64,000 nucleotides of DNA from Candidatus Poribacteria bacterium (GTDB lineage Bacteria; Poribacteria; WGA-4E; WGA-3G): positions 1 through 64,000 of the forward strand of contig JAPPBX010000033.1 of the NCBI GenBank assembly GCA_026702755.1. Direction: 5' to 3'. A program made the position numbers and the translations under genes. Below are positions 20,896-28,781 of this stretch, one piece after another. The stretch's first letter is position 1. Each line of letters begins with the position of its first letter. The notes under the pieces were generated by a model that was given only the letters and a program-made list of their open reading frames with translations, searched no databases and was not told the origin of the DNA.

Positions 20896-20951
20896 GATCG
20901 AGTGACTCCTTATTGTCTATTCGCGTTTCGGTTATAAGCCCCGATCACGTT

Positions 20952-21422
20952 TTACCATCGGTAATGCGCAAAAGCTCGATTGGCTTCTGCCATTCGATGC
21001 TGATCCATTTTTCTGCGGATTGCGCCGCCTTCGTTACGTGATGCTTCAAGTATCTCGCCTGCAAGGCGTTCTGCCATTCGTCTTTCACCACGCTCGCGCG
21101 CTGATTGGATAAGCCAACTAAAAGCCAATCGCTGTTTCCGTTCTGCCTTTACATCGACGGGAACTTGGTAAGTCTGGCTACCTACACGCCGTGGCCTAAT
21201 TTCCAACACCGGTTTAACGTTATTGATCGCTTGGCGGAACACAGCGAAACCATCTTCATTCGTCCGAGATTCGATGATTTGAAAACTCTCATAAAGGATT
21301 GATTGCGCTGTACTTTTCTTCCCATCCAACATGAGACTGTTGATGAATTTTGACACTAACTTACTGTTATGAACTGCGTCGGGGTTCACATCCCGTTTGC
21401 TGATATTTCCACGTCTCGGCAT
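20952..21422 (-). CDS. rpsG: 30S ribosomal protein S7
   Basis: 156 aa. Start MPRRGNISKRDVNPDAVHNS; conserved NVKPVLEIRPRRVGSQTYQVP and RRMAERLAGEILEA. Nucleates 30S head assembly and lines the E site. Ends AFAHYRW. Confidence 0.98.
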   Translation of the reverse strand: MPRRGNISKRDVNPDAVHNSKLVSKFINSLMLDGKKSTAQSILYESFQIIESRTNEDGFAVFRQAINNVKPVLEIRPRRVGSQTYQVPVDVKAERKQRLAFSWLIQSARERGERRMAERLAGEILEASRNEGGAIRRKMDQHRMAEANRAFAHYRW

Positions 21423-21440
21423 CTACAATTCCTCCGCTGT

Positions 21441-21812
21441 TTAACCCGGTTTCCGCGCCCCGTATTTTGAACGACCTTGACGGCGGTTATCAACACCTGC
21501 TGTATCTAACTGCCCACGGACGATGTGGTAACGCACGTTAGCGAGATCCCTCACTTTTCCACCCCGAACCAAAACGACTGAGTGTTCTTGCAAATTGTGA
21601 TCAATCCCCGGAATGTAACAGGTGGCTTCATAGCCGGTCGTGAAACGGACTCGAGCGACTTTGCGCAGGGCAGAATTCGGTTTCCTCGGTGTTACCGTTT
21701 TCACCTGTAAACATATACCGCGCCGCTGGGGACACTGCTCAAGTACCGGTGATTTCGTCTTCTTCCGGGATCTTTTGCGCGGTTTTTTGATTAATTGATT
21801 AATCGTCGGCAT
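21441..21812 (-). CDS. rpsL: 30S ribosomal protein S12 with Arg43
   Basis: 123 aa, start [20 protein letters not shown]. The decoding-centre loop reads [11 protein letters not shown], so the first Lys of the usual TPKKPNS is Arg43 (codon AGG). The second loop with [19 protein letters not shown] is normal. First gene of the str operon, behind a consensus promoter and an attenuator-like hairpin. GGAGG precedes the ATG. Confidence 0.98.
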   Translation of the reverse strand: MPTINQLIKKPRKRSRKKTKSPVLEQCPQRRGICLQVKTVTPRKPNSALRKVARVRFTTGYEATCYIPGIDHNLQEHSVVLVRGGKVRDLANVRYHIVRGQLDTAGVDNRRQGRSKYGARKPG

Positions 21813-21853
21813 TTCATAACCTCCGCAATGGCATCTTATGGGCTTCTCGCATT

Positions 21854-21943
21854 AAAAAAGCCCCGCGCGGGGCATCACAACTTCAACAAATTAACGTGGA
21901 ATTTCGGATACGACGTTAGAATGTTTTCCGGATAAGTGCCCCT
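21854..21943 (-). promoter_or_regulatory. Attenuator-like terminator in the rpsL leader
   Basis: On the minus strand GCCCC-GCGC-GGGGC (21860-21873) is followed at once by six T, a complete intrinsic terminator about 42 bases before rpsL and downstream of the operon promoter. An upstream AGGGGCA (21937-21943) can pair with TGCCCC of the terminator stem (21869-21874), giving a possible antiterminator. It could instead be the end of the nagA transcript. Confidence 0.55.
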
Positions 21944-21982
21944 CGTTTCTAAAAAAGATTGATTAGGCTTTCCAAAACATAT

Positions 21983-22011
21983 ATTATACACTATAAATTA
22001 GGCGATGTCAA
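21983..22011 (-). promoter_or_regulatory. Consensus sigma-70 promoter of the ribosomal supercluster
   Basis: Minus strand TTGACA (22006-22011), 17-base spacer, TATAAT (21983-21988): a perfect match to the housekeeping consensus. AT-rich sequence with A/T tracts lies just upstream of the -35, as expected for a strong promoter. Expected transcription start near 21976, giving a leader of about 165 bases. Confidence 0.85.
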
Positions 22012-22058
22012 ATTTTTTTTGAAAAAAAAGCAAAAAACATTGGAATTCTATGAATTTT

Positions 22059-23318
22059 CTAATTTTTCAGCAGTTTTCCACGTAAAATAACCCTTTGAAC
22101 GCTTAAATTGTCATCAACAATAACGATATCTGCTATTTTACCGGCGGCTATCGAACCGATCGATTCCGTAACGCCTAAATTTTGGGCAGGCGTTAATGTT
22201 GCCATTGTTAAGGCATCTTCGATAGCGTGTTCCCAGTTTATAACGTTGCGAATGCCATCCATGAGTGTAATTGTCGCACCAGCAAGCCGTTCAGTAGGTT
22301 TCCCGACATCCAACCACATCGCCCCGTTACGGACGTATTTCTCGGTACTGCCTACTTCAAAGGCTGTGTCGCTTTCAGAACCCATGTCTTCGTTGAGGCG
22401 ATAAGCGTCAAGTTCAGGCATGTATGTTGCCGACTCCTGCCATTCTTCCGTAGGGACACCTGCGAGTTCTGTGCAATCTGTGATGAGTCCAACTGCATTG
22501 ATCCCTTTCTGCTGAATCAGGTGATTGCCCCAGAAAGGGTGAACGTGATGTTCATCAACGATAAGTTCTGCGTGGATATCCGGATGGGAGAGGACAGCTT
22601 CAACGGCTCCAAGGTCGCGGTGGTGCATTCCGCTCATGCCGTTATAGGTGTGTGTTGCGCGCGTTATACCTGCGTCAATCGCTTCCATCGCCTGTCGATA
22701 GGTTGCGTTTGTATGCCCCATCGCAATGACGATGTTGTTGTAAGCGTCTGCCTTAAAGGTCGAGAGGTGCTTGATGAATTGGAGATTCTCGTCGTTTTCG
22801 GGTGCGACGGAGATAACTTTCAAGGTGCCATCAGAAGCCGCCCACATTGCATGGAATTCTTCAAAATTCGGAGGTGTAATATACTTCGCGTTCTGTGCGC
22901 CGTTTTTAGCGAGACTCCCAAATTTCCCTTCCACATACGACCCTAAAATCTGAGAACCGTCTGCTACCGGTTCATCGACGATCTGTGCAATAGCAGTTAA
23001 GGCACCGTTGATTTGTGCCATGCTTCCGGAAGAAATCCCTAACACCAACGAAGTGACACCGCTCTGCGCATGTGCCCGCGCGATTGTCGCAATATCTTCA
23101 ACTTGACCCGTCATGCTATCATAGCCGCCACCACCATGCACTAATCCATCAATCAACCCCGGAATCACGAGGCATCCGGATGCATCAATAACCTCCCCTG
23201 CTGGTTGAAGTGCTTCTGATGTTATCGCTGAAATTTTGTCATCTTGAATGACGATACTTCCGTGCCCGTAATGCGTTGGGGTATAGATGTCGCCATTCAC
23301 AATCGTCAGTGTTTCCAT
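22059..23318 (-). CDS. nagA: N-acetylglucosamine-6-phosphate deacetylase
   Basis: 419 aa, amidohydrolase superfamily. It removes acetate from GlcNAc-6-phosphate in amino-sugar use. Family motifs in order: VIPGLIDGLVHGG near residue 55, a metal-binding Glu region, MGHTNATYRQAMEAIDAG with the metal His, ATHTYNGMSGMHHRDLG, the HVHP motif and the catalytic-Asp region LITDC. The C-terminal beta-domain has GSIAAGKIADIVIVDD. Last gene of a minus-strand run; no nagB is in the window. Confidence 0.9.
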   Translation of the reverse strand: METLTIVNGDIYTPTHYGHGSIVIQDDKISAITSEALQPAGEVIDASGCLVIPGLIDGLVHGGGGYDSMTGQVEDIATIARAHAQSGVTSLVLGISSGSMAQINGALTAIAQIVDEPVADGSQILGSYVEGKFGSLAKNGAQNAKYITPPNFEEFHAMWAASDGTLKVISVAPENDENLQFIKHLSTFKADAYNNIVIAMGHTNATYRQAMEAIDAGITRATHTYNGMSGMHHRDLGAVEAVLSHPDIHAELIVDEHHVHPFWGNHLIQQKGINAVGLITDCTELAGVPTEEWQESATYMPELDAYRLNEDMGSESDTAFEVGSTEKYVRNGAMWLDVGKPTERLAGATITLMDGIRNVINWEHAIEDALTMATLTPAQNLGVTESIGSIAAGKIADIVIVDDNLSVQRVILRGKLLKN

Positions 23319-23345
23319 ATCTCCAAAATGCCTCGATTTTTTTTC

Positions 23346-23978
23346 CTAAATCTGTTCCGATACCCACAAAATACTTTGTGCAAGGAATCGTAAAAAGGGT
23401 TCTACTTCAAAATCTTTCTGGTGCCCTAATGAAGTATAACAGATGCGACCGCCGTTATGTAAACGCGTCCATGCGACAGGTTCTGAATGTTCATCTGTGT
23501 GTCCCATTAAGAGTAAAGACGTATCATCACGAAGTGATGGGTTTTTGTAAAGACTCCCATAACAATCGAACGCTGGTATATCCTTCAGAATTGGATGTCC
23601 CGCCTCAACGATTTCAACACGCGTCATCGGTCCATGACCGTAATGTCCTTGATAATCCCCACCGAGAACATCTTTATCAAACGCCAGCCAGTTTTGATAC
23701 GCATGACTCGCTGTCCTGACCCCGACGATTGGTCTGCCCTGTTCACAGTACGTTTGAAACTGTCTGAGCGATGCCCCATCTGTATTGAGGCGACGTGTGA
23801 AAACCAACAAAGCGTCTGCGTCGTTCAACGCTGCCAAAGAGGGATCGTCATCCTCGGAACCGTAAATAATTAAATTCGCTTGAATCGGATAGTGTTTCTC
23901 AACAAAGGTCTTGAAAATCTTCAAAGATACTTCGGAATCGTATTCAAAGGAACCTGAAAGCATACACAAATTAAGCAC
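23346..23978 (-). CDS. ThuA-like domain protein
   Basis: 210-aa protein of the ThuA (class-I amidotransferase-like) fold. Seen: N-terminal MLSGSFEYDSE, alternating strands and helices, the GVRTASHAYQNW segment and GGRICYTSLGHQKDFE near the C-terminus, both typical of ThuA domains. Proteins of this family often accompany sugar or glycoside catabolism genes, which fits the adjacent nagA. It has no signal peptide, so it is probably cytoplasmic. The biochemical reaction is not established. Confidence 0.75.
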   Translation of the reverse strand: MLNLCMLSGSFEYDSEVSLKIFKTFVEKHYPIQANLIIYGSEDDDPSLAALNDADALLVFTRRLNTDGASLRQFQTYCEQGRPIVGVRTASHAYQNWLAFDKDVLGGDYQGHYGHGPMTRVEIVEAGHPILKDIPAFDCYGSLYKNPSLRDDTSLLLMGHTDEHSEPVAWTRLHNGGRICYTSLGHQKDFEVEPFLRFLAQSILWVSEQI

Positions 23979-23988
23979 AACTTTGCTC

Positions 23989-24477
23989 CTATTTTCTTTC
24001 TAAAAACAGAAAACTGTAAGGATAAGGATTTTTCTCATCGGGTTCACCATCAATGCGTTTCACTTCTTGCCACGCTTCCATATCAAACGCGGGGAAATAG
24101 ACATCACCTTCAAATGTGGCGTGAACCTGTGTGAGGTAGAGCCGGTCCGCGTGCGCTAAAAAGGCTTCGTAGATAGGGGCACCACCACATATCATGAGCT
24201 CTTCTGAATCCTTACAAACGTTAAGGACCTCTTCTACGGAATGGGTGACGATACAACCTTCCGGTGCCTTATAAGCCGTATTTCGCGTGAGAATGATGTT
24301 GCGCCGTTTGCCAAGCGGACGTTTGAGTGTTTCAAAAGTCTTACGTCCCATAACAACAGGTTTACCGATTGTCATATCGCGAAAATGCCGCCGATCAGCA
24401 GGTAGCTGCCACGGAATATGCGGTCCGTTGCCAATAAGCCGATTTTTGTCCATCGCGGCAATCATTGAAATTACCAT
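23989..24477 (-). CDS. folA: Dihydrofolate reductase
   Basis: 162 aa. It reduces dihydrofolate with NADPH and regenerates the folate consumed by ThyA. Motifs: ISMIAAMDKNRLIGNGPHIPW at the N-terminus, MGRKTFETL in the nucleotide site and a GGAPIYEAFL region near residue 98. The ATG lies one base after the stop of the upstream HTH-like gene, and thyA is next upstream, so co-expression is likely. Confidence 0.95.
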   Translation of the reverse strand: MVISMIAAMDKNRLIGNGPHIPWQLPADRRHFRDMTIGKPVVMGRKTFETLKRPLGKRRNIILTRNTAYKAPEGCIVTHSVEEVLNVCKDSEELMICGGAPIYEAFLAHADRLYLTQVHATFEGDVYFPAFDMEAWQEVKRIDGEPDEKNPYPYSFLFLERK

Positions 24478-24478
24478 T

Positions 24479-24982
24479 TTAAGGGGATACTCCTCCTTCG
24501 CGCTCTCCTGCCTCTAAGCCACTCAAGACCTGTTCAGCAAAATTGATTACTGTCTCTTTTATCATCCGAGGTGCCAACTTGATCTGATTACGTCGTTTCC
24601 ACTCTATCTTAAATTGCCCTGTTTTCACGAGCTCATTGATCCCTGTCCGAATGTTTTTCACATTGGTATCAAAGTGTTCAGCGAGTTTACGAAGGCTTAA
24701 AGGTTCTTCGGTTTGAAAAGAGAGCACTTCAATCCATAGCCACATTCCCAACCGCCGGGCGAAGTGTGAGATATCCTCGGTTGTTTCCGACAGATGAATA
24801 ATTGAGGCAAAACAGTAAGCGGCGTGATGCGGATAGTCATTTAAAAGTCCTTCAAATTCCTCAAAGATAAGTTGAATAAGGAGTGCAGCTTCGTCTGACA
24901 GCGTAAGTTCGTCTGAAGCGGACGGGTTACCGTTTTGTTCTGAAGTGCCGAAGTTATCTTGGTTTAGTTTTTCCTGTTTCAT
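24479..24982 (-). CDS. HTH-like protein of unknown function inside the thyA-folA pair
   Basis: About 167 aa if the ATG at 24982 (AAGGAA upstream) is used. An ATG at 25048 with AGGAG is a real alternative and would add 22 residues, which look non-conserved. The protein is acidic at the N-terminus, then helical, with a probable winged-helix segment near the C-terminus (LRKLAEHFDTNVKNIRTGI). Family not recognised. It sits between thyA and folA with 1-base spacing to folA, so a regulator of the dTMP genes is a reasonable inference. Confidence 0.6.
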   Translation of the reverse strand: MKQEKLNQDNFGTSEQNGNPSASDELTLSDEAALLIQLIFEEFEGLLNDYPHHAAYCFASIIHLSETTEDISHFARRLGMWLWIEVLSFQTEEPLSLRKLAEHFDTNVKNIRTGINELVKTGQFKIEWKRRNQIKLAPRMIKETVINFAEQVLSGLEAGEREGGVSP

Positions 24983-25064
24983 TGTTTCCTTGTTATGCTG
25001 CGTTGTGATAGTTAAAAACAGAAGTATCAACCCTTTTGTTTTTACCATTAACTTGCTTCTCCTG

Positions 25065-25862
25065 TTAAACAATCATAGGAGCACGGATCGCGTCGTGGTG
25101 TTGATAGTCCTCTAACTGAATGTGTTGCATCTTGAAAGCATCAATTGACTTGATTTTCGGATCCAATTCAAGTCGCGGAAGCGGATACGGACTCCGTTTC
25201 AATTGTACTTCAACAGCTTCAAAGTGTGCGTGATAGATGTGCGCATCACCTAAAGTATGAATGAATTCGTAGGGTGTTAATCCTGTTACCTGAGCCACCA
25301 TATGTAGGAGGAGCGCGTAGGATGCGATGTTAAACGGGACTCCTAAAAACATATCACAGCTGGGCTGATACATCTGTAGCGACAACTTACCGTTTGCTAT
25401 AAAGAATTGAAAGAATGCGTGGCATGGTGTCAACGCCATCTCATCTAAGTCTGCCGGGTTCCATGCCGTAACAATATGTTTACGGCTATGCGGGTTTATC
25501 TGAATTTGTTCAATGACCCTGGCGAGCTGATCAATCGTGCCTTCTTCCGTTTGCCACTTTCGCCACTGAACACCATATATCCGTCCAAGGTACCCATCAC
25601 GTCCCCAAGCATCAGCGTTTGCGTTCCATATCTGTGTCCCGAGTTTCTCAAACTGCTCAGCGTGATCATAGCCGCGCAAAAAACCTAAGAGTTCCGCTTT
25701 TACGGAACGGAACGCAAGTTTCTTGGTAGTTACAGCGGGGAATCCATCTTCCAGATTATATCGCATCTGCATGCCGAAGAGGGCACGAGTTTTCCCGTTT
25801 CTGCCCACTCGGTCAACTCCAGCATCTAAGACCTGCTGAAGTCCTTCAAGGTATTGTTTCAT
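25065..25862 (-). CDS. thyA: Thymidylate synthase (ThyA type)
   Basis: 265 aa, close to the E. coli length. It methylates dUMP to dTMP using methylene-tetrahydrofolate. The catalytic Cys is in TPCHAFFQFF; the phosphate-binding Arg/Ser region is QPSCDMFLGVPFNIASYALL; the C-terminus ends APMIV. It lies downstream of dut, which supplies dUMP, and upstream of folA, which recycles the cofactor. Confidence 0.98.
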   Translation of the reverse strand: MKQYLEGLQQVLDAGVDRVGRNGKTRALFGMQMRYNLEDGFPAVTTKKLAFRSVKAELLGFLRGYDHAEQFEKLGTQIWNANADAWGRDGYLGRIYGVQWRKWQTEEGTIDQLARVIEQIQINPHSRKHIVTAWNPADLDEMALTPCHAFFQFFIANGKLSLQMYQPSCDMFLGVPFNIASYALLLHMVAQVTGLTPYEFIHTLGDAHIYHAHFEAVEVQLKRSPYPLPRLELDPKIKSIDAFKMQHIQLEDYQHHDAIRAPMIV

Positions 25863-25926
25863 GCCTATTGATTACCAGTATTTGGTACTGGCTTTCCTCC
25901 CATAAGACGCGCTTCGTAGTTTATGA

Positions 25927-26364
25927 CTACCGATCTGTGCTGCCAAATCCGCCGCGAGACGGTGTCGTCATCTGTTCAACTTCGTTCCATTCTGCGGTGT
26001 CCACACGTACAAAAATTCCTTGCGCAATCCGACTCCCTTTTTCAACATGCACAACCTCATCCGTAAAATTGTAAACCTGAATCTTCAGTTCGTCCTCTTC
26101 GCCGCAATAATCATTATCGACGATGCCTACGCCTTGCGGCATCATTAATCCCAATTTACGAGGCGTGCTGCTTCGCAGACATACCATCAGCATATAGCCG
26201 GGGGGTGTTTCGACAATAACATTCGCAGGGATAAGGACAATAGAGTTCGGGGCAATCTCTGCTGATTCTCGACAGATGAGATCAAAACCTACAGACCCTG
26301 CCGTTTCATATTTCGGCAACGGAAGCGTTTTATCTATGCGTTTGATTTTGATTTTCATTGGCAT
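25927..26364 (-). CDS. dut: dUTP diphosphatase family protein
   Basis: 145 aa from the ATG at 26364, whose A is shared with the TGA of the upstream lactonase gene (TGATG), so translation is probably coupled; an in-frame extension to 26526 lies inside that gene. It hydrolyses dUTP to dUMP. Seen: PKYETAGSVGFDL (motif 1), RSSTPRKLGL (motif 2), the uracil-binding GVGIVDNDYCGE (motif 3), and a C-terminal RGGFGSTDR like motif 5. A dCTP-deaminase-type relative is less likely. Confidence 0.88.
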   Translation of the reverse strand: MPMKIKIKRIDKTLPLPKYETAGSVGFDLICRESAEIAPNSIVLIPANVIVETPPGYMLMVCLRSSTPRKLGLMMPQGVGIVDNDYCGEEDELKIQVYNFTDEVVHVEKGSRIAQGIFVRVDTAEWNEVEQMTTPSRGGFGSTDR

Positions 26365-27248
26365 CACGGCACTGCGACCCCAGTTGCTTTGCATTCTACT
26401 CGATAGACAGAGGTACTCGCCGTGATAAACAAACTTTGCCAACCATCTCCACCCCACGCCAAATTCGCTGAGCGTTCTGGGACGAGAATAATTCCGAGGT
26501 GTGTTCCGTCCGGCGCGAAAACCCAAATACCATCAGGACCGGTTAAATAAACATTTCCATGTGTATCGGCTTTCATTCCGTCTGGTTTTCCGGTATCCCC
26601 TTCCTCTTCACCAAAGACGCGGTCGTTCGCGATTGTGCCATCGGGCTGAACATCAAATGCGCGGACGTGCATCCGTTCGGTGTCGTTGATATAGAGGATG
26701 GACTCGTCTGGTGAGAAACAGATACCGTTGGGTCTGTCAAAATCGTCAACGAGAAGCGTCAGTGTATCACCGTTTGGGGACAAGCGATAGACACCTTGAA
26801 AATCGAGTTCCTTCTCCGATTCAACGCCGTACGCTGCGCTTAACCCATACGGTGGGTCGGTGAAATAGATGCTTCCATCAGATTTCACAACAACATCGTT
26901 CGGGCTGTTCAAGCGTTTGCCCTGATAGTGGGACGCAATTGTGAGCACCTGTCCATCTGCCGTTGTTCGCGAAACTCGGCGGTTGGCGTGTTCACAAGCG
27001 ATAAGATGTCCGCCCTTATCGTAAGTCAAACCGTTTGACTTACCGGAGGGTTCACGAAAAACAGTCATTCCAGCGTCTGCATCCCATTTCCGCATCTTGT
27101 TCGCAGGAATATCGCTGAAAAGCAAAAACTGTTCTGTCGCGTGCCAAAGCGGTCCCTCGGTGAATTCGCAGCCTGTTGCTATTTGTTCAACAGATGCTTC
27201 TGCATCAATCAAATCCAATAGTCGTGAATCACGCACGTCAAGTGCCAT
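26364..27248 (-). CDS. SMP-30/gluconolactonase family protein
   Basis: 294 aa, six-bladed beta-propeller of the SMP-30/gluconolactonase (LRE) family. Motifs: TEGPLWHATEQFLLFSDIP with the metal Glu, NSPNDVVVKSDGSIYFTDPPYG with the conserved Asn and Asp, FDRPNGICFSPDE and KPDGMKADTHGNVYLTGPDG. No signal peptide. It probably hydrolyses a sugar lactone; the substrate is unknown. First gene of the minus-strand run that continues through dut and thyA. Confidence 0.85.
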   Translation of the reverse strand: MALDVRDSRLLDLIDAEASVEQIATGCEFTEGPLWHATEQFLLFSDIPANKMRKWDADAGMTVFREPSGKSNGLTYDKGGHLIACEHANRRVSRTTADGQVLTIASHYQGKRLNSPNDVVVKSDGSIYFTDPPYGLSAAYGVESEKELDFQGVYRLSPNGDTLTLLVDDFDRPNGICFSPDESILYINDTERMHVRAFDVQPDGTIANDRVFGEEEGDTGKPDGMKADTHGNVYLTGPDGIWVFAPDGTHLGIILVPERSANLAWGGDGWQSLFITASTSVYRVECKATGVAVP

Positions 27249-27309
27249 ATTTTCCTTTCAGGGCTATTTAGTTTTCCGTTTTTTCGCCCAATTTTGGACC
27301 CCCAGGCCC

Positions 27310-27340
27310 GGTAGGTGCAGTTTCCTAACCGCATCGGATC
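27310..27340. repeat. Dispersed repeat, GTAGGTGCAGTTTCCTAACC type
   Basis: The core is a near-palindrome around TTTCC with arms GGTGC-GT and AACCGCAT, followed by CGGATC. Related copies occur at 35143-35170 and 44685-44716. The rest of the 27249-27501 gap contains AT-rich sequence and a CGTGCA/TGCACG hairpin at 27470-27484; no gene is seen. Confidence 0.65.
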
Positions 27341-27407
27341 TTTAAAAAAGGACATCCAACCAGATAATTTATTAAAACTAAATGCCCAGTTTTCCTTTTA
27401 AATGTCC

Positions 27408-27436
27408 TTGACAACTATCTTAATTAATGTTAGGAT
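27408..27436 (+). promoter_or_regulatory. Possible plus-strand promoter
   Basis: TTGACA (27408-27413), 17-base spacer, TAGGAT (27431-27436). The -10 is weak. It would read across the antisense strand of the tRNA gene towards the gene at 27700, with a leader of about 260 bases. Confidence 0.35.
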
Positions 27437-27501
27437 AGTCTTTAAAGTGAAGTGGTGGATGTAGGATTTCGTGCAGTTTGCACGCCCATTAAGTGAAAAA
27501 A

Positions 27502-27575
<74 letters not shown>

Positions 27576-27633
27576 ATGAATTTAAAATCAGGAAGGTTGC
27601 GAAACCGAGCCTGAATTTACATATATCTTTAAT

Positions 27634-27662
27634 ATTTTAACAAATTCGGTATCTTTTGTCAA
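27634..27662 (-). promoter_or_regulatory. Promoter of tRNA-Arg
   Basis: Minus strand TTGACA (27657-27662), 17-base spacer, TAAAAT (27634-27639). Expected start near 27627, about 50 bases before the mature tRNA. Confidence 0.75.
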
Positions 27663-27699
27663 GTTTTTTCAGCGAAAAAATCTAAGGAGGAAGATCAGG

Positions 27700-28773
27700 G
27701 TGAAACGTAAATTTCAAAAATTCTCAATCCTCGCAGTTTTGGTTGTCTTTTTGTTTAGTTTCGCACCGGATATCGTAGAAAGCCGCCGCGGCTTTGGGGG
27801 TGGGCGGAGTTTCAGTCGCAGCCGGAGTTTCAGCCGCAGCACCAGTCGCCGAAGTTCCACACCGAGGCGTTCTTATAGTACCCCGCGAAGTTCGACACGG
27901 ACGACACGCAGTACCGGTAGCAGTTATAGCAGAAACAGGGCGACGAGAAGCACCACGCGCTCCAGTACTGTAGCACGTCAGAGGCAGACAGCGACAAGCC
28001 GTGCCAGAGCAACAACCGCAACGAACCGAAACACGACTACAACGCGCGGCCAGCAGCGACAGGTGAGAACACAGAACCGAAAACAGGTTCGGCAACTCAA
28101 AGCAGAAAATCGCAGCTTGAAACGCCAGAACCGAAGGGCAAATCGGGAAACCGCACGTGCGCGTCGAGACGGACGCCAAACGATTAACGTCAATAACTAC
28201 GGTGGTTACTATCCTATGATGGGATATTCGATGTATCCCTTGGCTGCATCTATGGCGTTTAACAATCTCATGTTCGGTATCTATTTTCACGATTACTACA
28301 ACCATGCGATTCGCCATAGTTACTTGTGGCACTACCACCATCGCGATTATGACAGGTCGCATTGGAGTGCCGAAAAACAGGCGGAGTATGAGTATTATAA
28401 GGAATACTATGAAAGCCAAGGTGTCGAACCCAACCCGAATTACGTGGACCCGGGCACGAACCGCGATGAAGATTATGTCGCGAGTTATGTCGAGGAAAAT
28501 CCTGATGAGTTTTATGGGGAAAATGCTGAATCTTTCACTGTTGAGGAGCTCCCCGATGAAGAGGCGTTAAAAACGGAACTCCTTGCAGCTGCCCAAGAAA
28601 CACCTAACGTAACTGCACCCGCATCCACCACAAGCACAGCGCGTGCACCACCCACGCGAACCGTTGTTGTCCAGAAGGGGACATCCGGAGGGACTTGGTT
28701 CCTTCTTATCTTCGGAAGCATCCTTGTTGTTGGTGTGATTGCGTTGGTGATGTATAATAAGGGTTATTTTTAG
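27700..28773 (+). CDS. Exported Arg/Ser/Thr-rich protein with C-terminal membrane helix
   Basis: 357 aa starting at GTG, nine bases after AAGGAGG. Residues 1-28 form a signal peptide or first helix. Residues 29-165 are low-complexity and very basic, with repeated SRS, RSST and TRTT motifs and later a predicted coiled coil of Gln/Arg/Asn. Residues 170-230 are rich in Tyr, His, Met and Trp; then an acidic region and a single membrane helix (about 330-350). Family not recognised. The basic region could bind polyanions such as polysaccharide or nucleic acid. The next gene follows after 8 bases. Confidence 0.75.
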   Translation: MKRKFQKFSILAVLVVFLFSFAPDIVESRRGFGGGRSFSRSRSFSRSTSRRSSTPRRSYSTPRSSTRTTRSTGSSYSRNRATRSTTRSSTVARQRQTATSRARATTATNRNTTTTRGQQRQVRTQNRKQVRQLKAENRSLKRQNRRANRETARARRDGRQTINVNNYGGYYPMMGYSMYPLAASMAFNNLMFGIYFHDYYNHAIRHSYLWHYHHRDYDRSHWSAEKQAEYEYYKEYYESQGVEPNPNYVDPGTNRDEDYVASYVEENPDEFYGENAESFTVEELPDEEALKTELLAAAQETPNVTAPASTTSTARAPPTRTVVVQKGTSGGTWFLLIFGSILVVGVIALVMYNKGYF

Positions 28774-28781
28774 GTGGGAAC

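Noticed and set aside
21854-21873. GC-rich hairpin as simple nagA terminator only
   Set aside because: A perfect promoter for the ribosomal operon lies upstream of the hairpin and there is no room for another promoter between hairpin and rpsL, so a leader function is favoured, though the dual role is not excluded.
26364-26526. N-terminal extension of dut to 26526
   Set aside because: It lies inside the SMP-30 gene on the same strand in another frame and has no dUTPase similarity; the coupled TGATG start is better.
27727-28419. 231-aa minus-strand frame opposite the Arg/Ser-rich gene
   Set aside because: A mirror of low-complexity codons; no ribosome site and no domain features, while the plus-strand gene has a signal peptide and AAGGAGG.
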